Below are positions 61,643 to 64,000 of a DNA stretch of 64,000 bases, piece after piece (the stretch's first letter is position 1; each line of letters starts with the position of its first letter). The notes beneath the pieces are model-generated. The model was given only the letters and a program-made list of their open reading frames with translations. It did not search any database and was not told where the DNA came from. The stretch is from JADJVL01 sp046331545 (lineage in GTDB: Bacteria > Acidobacteriota > Holophagae > Holophagales > Holophagaceae), in the NCBI GenBank assembly GCA_046331545.1, contig JAXLQR010000002.1, positions 868,001-932,000 of the forward strand. The letters are read 5' to 3'. A program made the position numbers and the translations under genes.

Positions 61643-64000
61643 ATGCGTCGCAAACCTCTGAAGGTGCTTGCCGGGTTGGTTGCAACCGCGGCCGCCGCCT
61701 TCCTTCTCATCAGCTGCCGCGGCGCCACGGGGCAGACCGGGCCGGCCGGCGCCAACGGCACGAACGGCACGAACGGCACCAACGGCACGAACGGCTCCAC
61801 CTTCGCCATCGACGCGTCCTCCTACACGCCGGAGGAGTGGTCCGAGCTGACCCTGAAGGCCACGGTCACCAGCGTCACGGTGAACGGGGCGCCGGTGGTC
61901 AACTTCAAGGTCACGGACAGCAAGAACGTGCCGGTCAAGGGCCTCGGGTTCACCACCAAGACCTCCACGAACCAGTACGCCAGCTACGCCAACATGGCGT
62001 TCGCCATCGCCAAGCTCATCCCGGCGACCACCACGAGCCCGAGCCGCTGGGTCAGTTACATCGTGACGGGCAATCCCACCGCCGCGGCCCCGGACGTCTG
62101 GGTCCCCGGCCGGCCGTCCACCGACAACATCGGCACCCTGGTGGACAACGGCGACGGCACCTACAAGTACACCTTCCGCCGCGACATCACGCAGACGAAG
62201 GCCCAGCTCGACGCCTACACCTACACGGGCAACAACGTGAAGGCCGACCTGGACGACGTGACCTACAACGCGAACCTCACCCACCGGGTGACCCTGTACG
62301 TGGGCGGTAACGCCCGCAACACCGGCACCAACACCGCCGACGGCTCCAACAGCGGCGTGGTGGCCAAGCCGATCAACTTCCCGGCCAACGCGGTCTATGA
62401 CTTCATCCCGGCCACCGGCGCGCCGGTGGGCTCGGCCAACGAGCAGCGGGAGATCACCCAGGTGAGCACCTGCTTCACCTGCCACGCCAAGTTCGAGTTC
62501 CACGGCTCGGGCCGCCAGGACACGCGGTACTGCGTCGTGTGCCACAACGACCAGCGGAAATACGGCCGCGCCGCCGGCACCATCAGCAACGGCGTCGTCA
62601 GCTCCAGCGGCAAGCTCCAGGGCCACGGCGAAGGCGACTTCCCGATGTTCGTCCACCGCATCCACATGGGCGAGGAGCTCAAGAACACGGGCTACTCCTA
62701 CGGCGGCGTGGACTACAACGAGATCACCTATCCCCAGGACCACCGCAACTGCGTGAAGTGCCACACGGCCTCCACGGCGACGCCCCAGGGTGACAACTGG
62801 TTCAAGAAGCCCAACCGCTTCGCCTGCGGCGGCTGCCACGACAACATCGTGTGGGAGACCGGCCAGAACCACGACGGCGGCGCGGCCTTCGACGACCAGC
62901 AGTGCAAGCAGTGCCATGACGAAGCCGCGATCAAGACCTACCACATCCCCGTCCTGCCCCCGAACCCGAAGAACGCCTGGGCCGTGGGCGGCACCAACAA
63001 CAACACGAACGCCTCCTACGTGGCGGCCTTCACCAACAACCTGCCCGCCGGCGCCTCCAAGGTGACCTGGGACCTCAGCAGCTTCACCTTCGTGAGCGGC
63101 AAGCCCACCATCAAGTTCCGCTTCATCAAGGACGGCTCGCCGGTGGTCTTCAACACCTACCCGGCCAAGTCCGAGATGATGGACGGTTTCGTGGGCGGCC
63201 CCAGCGTCTACGTCGCCTTCACGGTGCCCTACGACGGGATCACCTACCCCGCCGACTGGAACGCCACCATCAGCACCTACCTGAAGAACATCTGGCGCGG
63301 CGACGGCAAGGACATGGCCGGCAACAACCTGGCGGCCAGCGCCAAGGCCACCATGACCGGCCCTGACGGCAGCGGCTACTACACGCTGACCTTCACCGAC
63401 GCCGTGATCCCCACCAACGCGGGCATGCTCACCGCGGGCATCGGCTACACCTACGGCCTCTCCACGACCCAACCCCTGACCCAGACCAACGTCCCGGGCT
63501 TCACGTACATCCCCCGCGTGGCCAACACGCCGGGCACCGGGCAGGGCGGCCTCTCCGTGCCGGCTCCCAACGTCTGGAAGATGGTCAGCGGCACCCTGCC
63601 CGCCGGCTTCGACACCACCCAGGCCACCACCCCGCGGCGCACCATCGTCACCACCGCGAAGTGCAATGACTGCCACGGCGCCCTGGGCGTCTTCACCGCC
63701 AAGACCTACCATGCCGGCCAGCGGAACGACGCCCAGACCTGCGAGTTCTGCCACAACGGCCAGCGCGTCAACAGCGGCTGGGGCGTGAACACCAAGGACT
63801 TCGTCCACGCCCTCCACGGCGCGGGCAAGCGCGTCAACAAGTTCTCCTGGGAGTCCGGCGCCGGCAACAAGTACTGGACCATCACCTATCCCAGCATCCT
63901 GAACAACTGCGAAGCCTGCCACGTGCCCGGCTCCTACAACTTCGAGATCGCCACCAACGCCGGCGAGCTTCCGAACCTGAACTGGACCACCGTGGCCACC
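61643..64000 (+). CDS. OmcA/MtrC-family multiheme lipoprotein cytochrome, truncated by window
   Basis: 786 residues are visible, with no stop before the edge. GGAGGAGAA precedes the ATG. The lipobox is LLISC25, followed by a repeated GTN linker (about 38-52). A strand-rich domain I follows (about 53-270), then five CXXCH at 277, 297, 370, 395 and 421, with the family's VHRIHMG motif between the second and third. A second strand domain (about 440-660) leads to hemes at 674, 700 and 756. This is the domain order of the decaheme OmcA/MtrC family, so two more hemes are expected beyond 64000. Such proteins are cell-surface terminal reductases for metals or flavins. Confidence 0.93.
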   Translation, partial: MRRKPLKVLAGLVATAAAAFLLISCRGATGQTGPAGANGTNGTNGTNGTNGSTFAIDASSYTPEEWSELTLKATVTSVTVNGAPVVNFKVTDSKNVPVKGLGFTTKTSTNQYASYANMAFAIAKLIPATTTSPSRWVSYIVTGNPTAAAPDVWVPGRPSTDNIGTLVDNGDGTYKYTFRRDITQTKAQLDAYTYTGNNVKADLDDVTYNANLTHRVTLYVGGNARNTGTNTADGSNSGVVAKPINFPANAVYDFIPATGAPVGSANEQREITQVSTCFTCHAKFEFHGSGRQDTRYCVVCHNDQRKYGRAAGTISNGVVSSSGKLQGHGEGDFPMFVHRIHMGEELKNTGYSYGGVDYNEITYPQDHRNCVKCHTASTATPQGDNWFKKPNRFACGGCHDNIVWETGQNHDGGAAFDDQQCKQCHDEAAIKTYHIPVLPPNPKNAWAVGGTNNNTNASYVAAFTNNLPAGASKVTWDLSSFTFVSGKPTIKFRFIKDGSPVVFNTYPAKSEMMDGFVGGPSVYVAFTVPYDGITYPADWNATISTYLKNIWRGDGKDMAGNNLAASAKATMTGPDGSGYYTLTFTDAVIPTNAGMLTAGIGYTYGLSTTQPLTQTNVPGFTYIPRVANTPGTGQGGLSVPAPNVWKMVSGTLPAGFDTTQATTPRRTIVTTAKCNDCHGALGVFTAKTYHAGQRNDAQTCEFCHNGQRVNSGWGVNTKDFVHALHGAGKRVNKFSWESGAGNKYWTITYPSILNNCEACHVPGSYNFEIATNAGELPNLNWTTVAT

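Overview
The window is 64 kb of very GC-rich bacterial chromosome with dense, short-spaced genes and almost no intergenic space. The porin plus multiheme lipoprotein cytochrome cluster at the right end, the TPR Ser/Thr kinase, the Ig/Kelch lipoprotein, the BamA-type barrel and the base composition together suggest a dissimilatory metal-reducing Acidobacteriota of the Holophagae/Geothrix type. That assignment is inference from gene content; no rRNA or other taxonomic marker is present. I see no phage, IS element, CRISPR array or rRNA.

Layout. 1-6 kb: a partial secreted protein of visibly lower GC, a three-gene overlapping operon ending in a YraN-like protein, a small secreted protein, and a diiron (AurF-like) protein paired with a membrane protein. 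6-10 kb: a FlhG/MinD-like ATPase, a 0.5 kb gap with a long perfect inverted repeat, glmS, a DUF4442 protein and tRNA-Val(GAC). The 3' end of that tRNA plus its terminator is repeated 198 bp downstream. 10-20 kb: an Ig/Kelch lipoprotein, a STAS/BamA-like operon, a REC-HisKA protein without a kinase ATPase domain, ispG and yidD. 20-34 kb: a SUKH protein, a HerA/YjgR-type ATPase, an Asp-box propeller with a dockerin-like tail, plsC, a TPR protein kinase, two Yip1-type membrane proteins (the second at 48 kb), miaA with a crotonase-like gene, a sulfotransferase and small secreted paralogues. 34-45 kb: purF, a HEAT-repeat protein, a GAF/degenerate-GGDEF protein, a HAD phosphatase, a Sel1 protein, a rhodanese and an MFS transporter. 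45-54 kb: ornithine aminotransferase beside a TIGR00300-type ornithine cyclodeaminase candidate, a MOSC protein, an EF-G-like GTPase, a PlsB-like acyltransferase, an AIM24-family protein and a coiled-coil lipoprotein. 54-59 kb: a small secreted protein, an AtuA/DUF1446 protein and a SPINDLY-type O-GlcNAc transferase.

59-64 kb is the most distinctive region. It reads as one transcription unit: a possible 22-codon leader ORF, an outer-membrane barrel, a pentaheme protein, a penta/hexaheme lipoprotein and an OmcA/MtrC-family lipoprotein cytochrome that runs off the window. The natural reading is a trans-outer-membrane electron conduit: barrel, inner small cytochromes and an outer decaheme terminal reductase. 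Most other genes are housekeeping or envelope-related and convergent pairs are often separated by strong hairpins. Many start codons lie 20-45 nt downstream of a TAGAAT/TAGGCT-like hexamer that may be the local -10 element.
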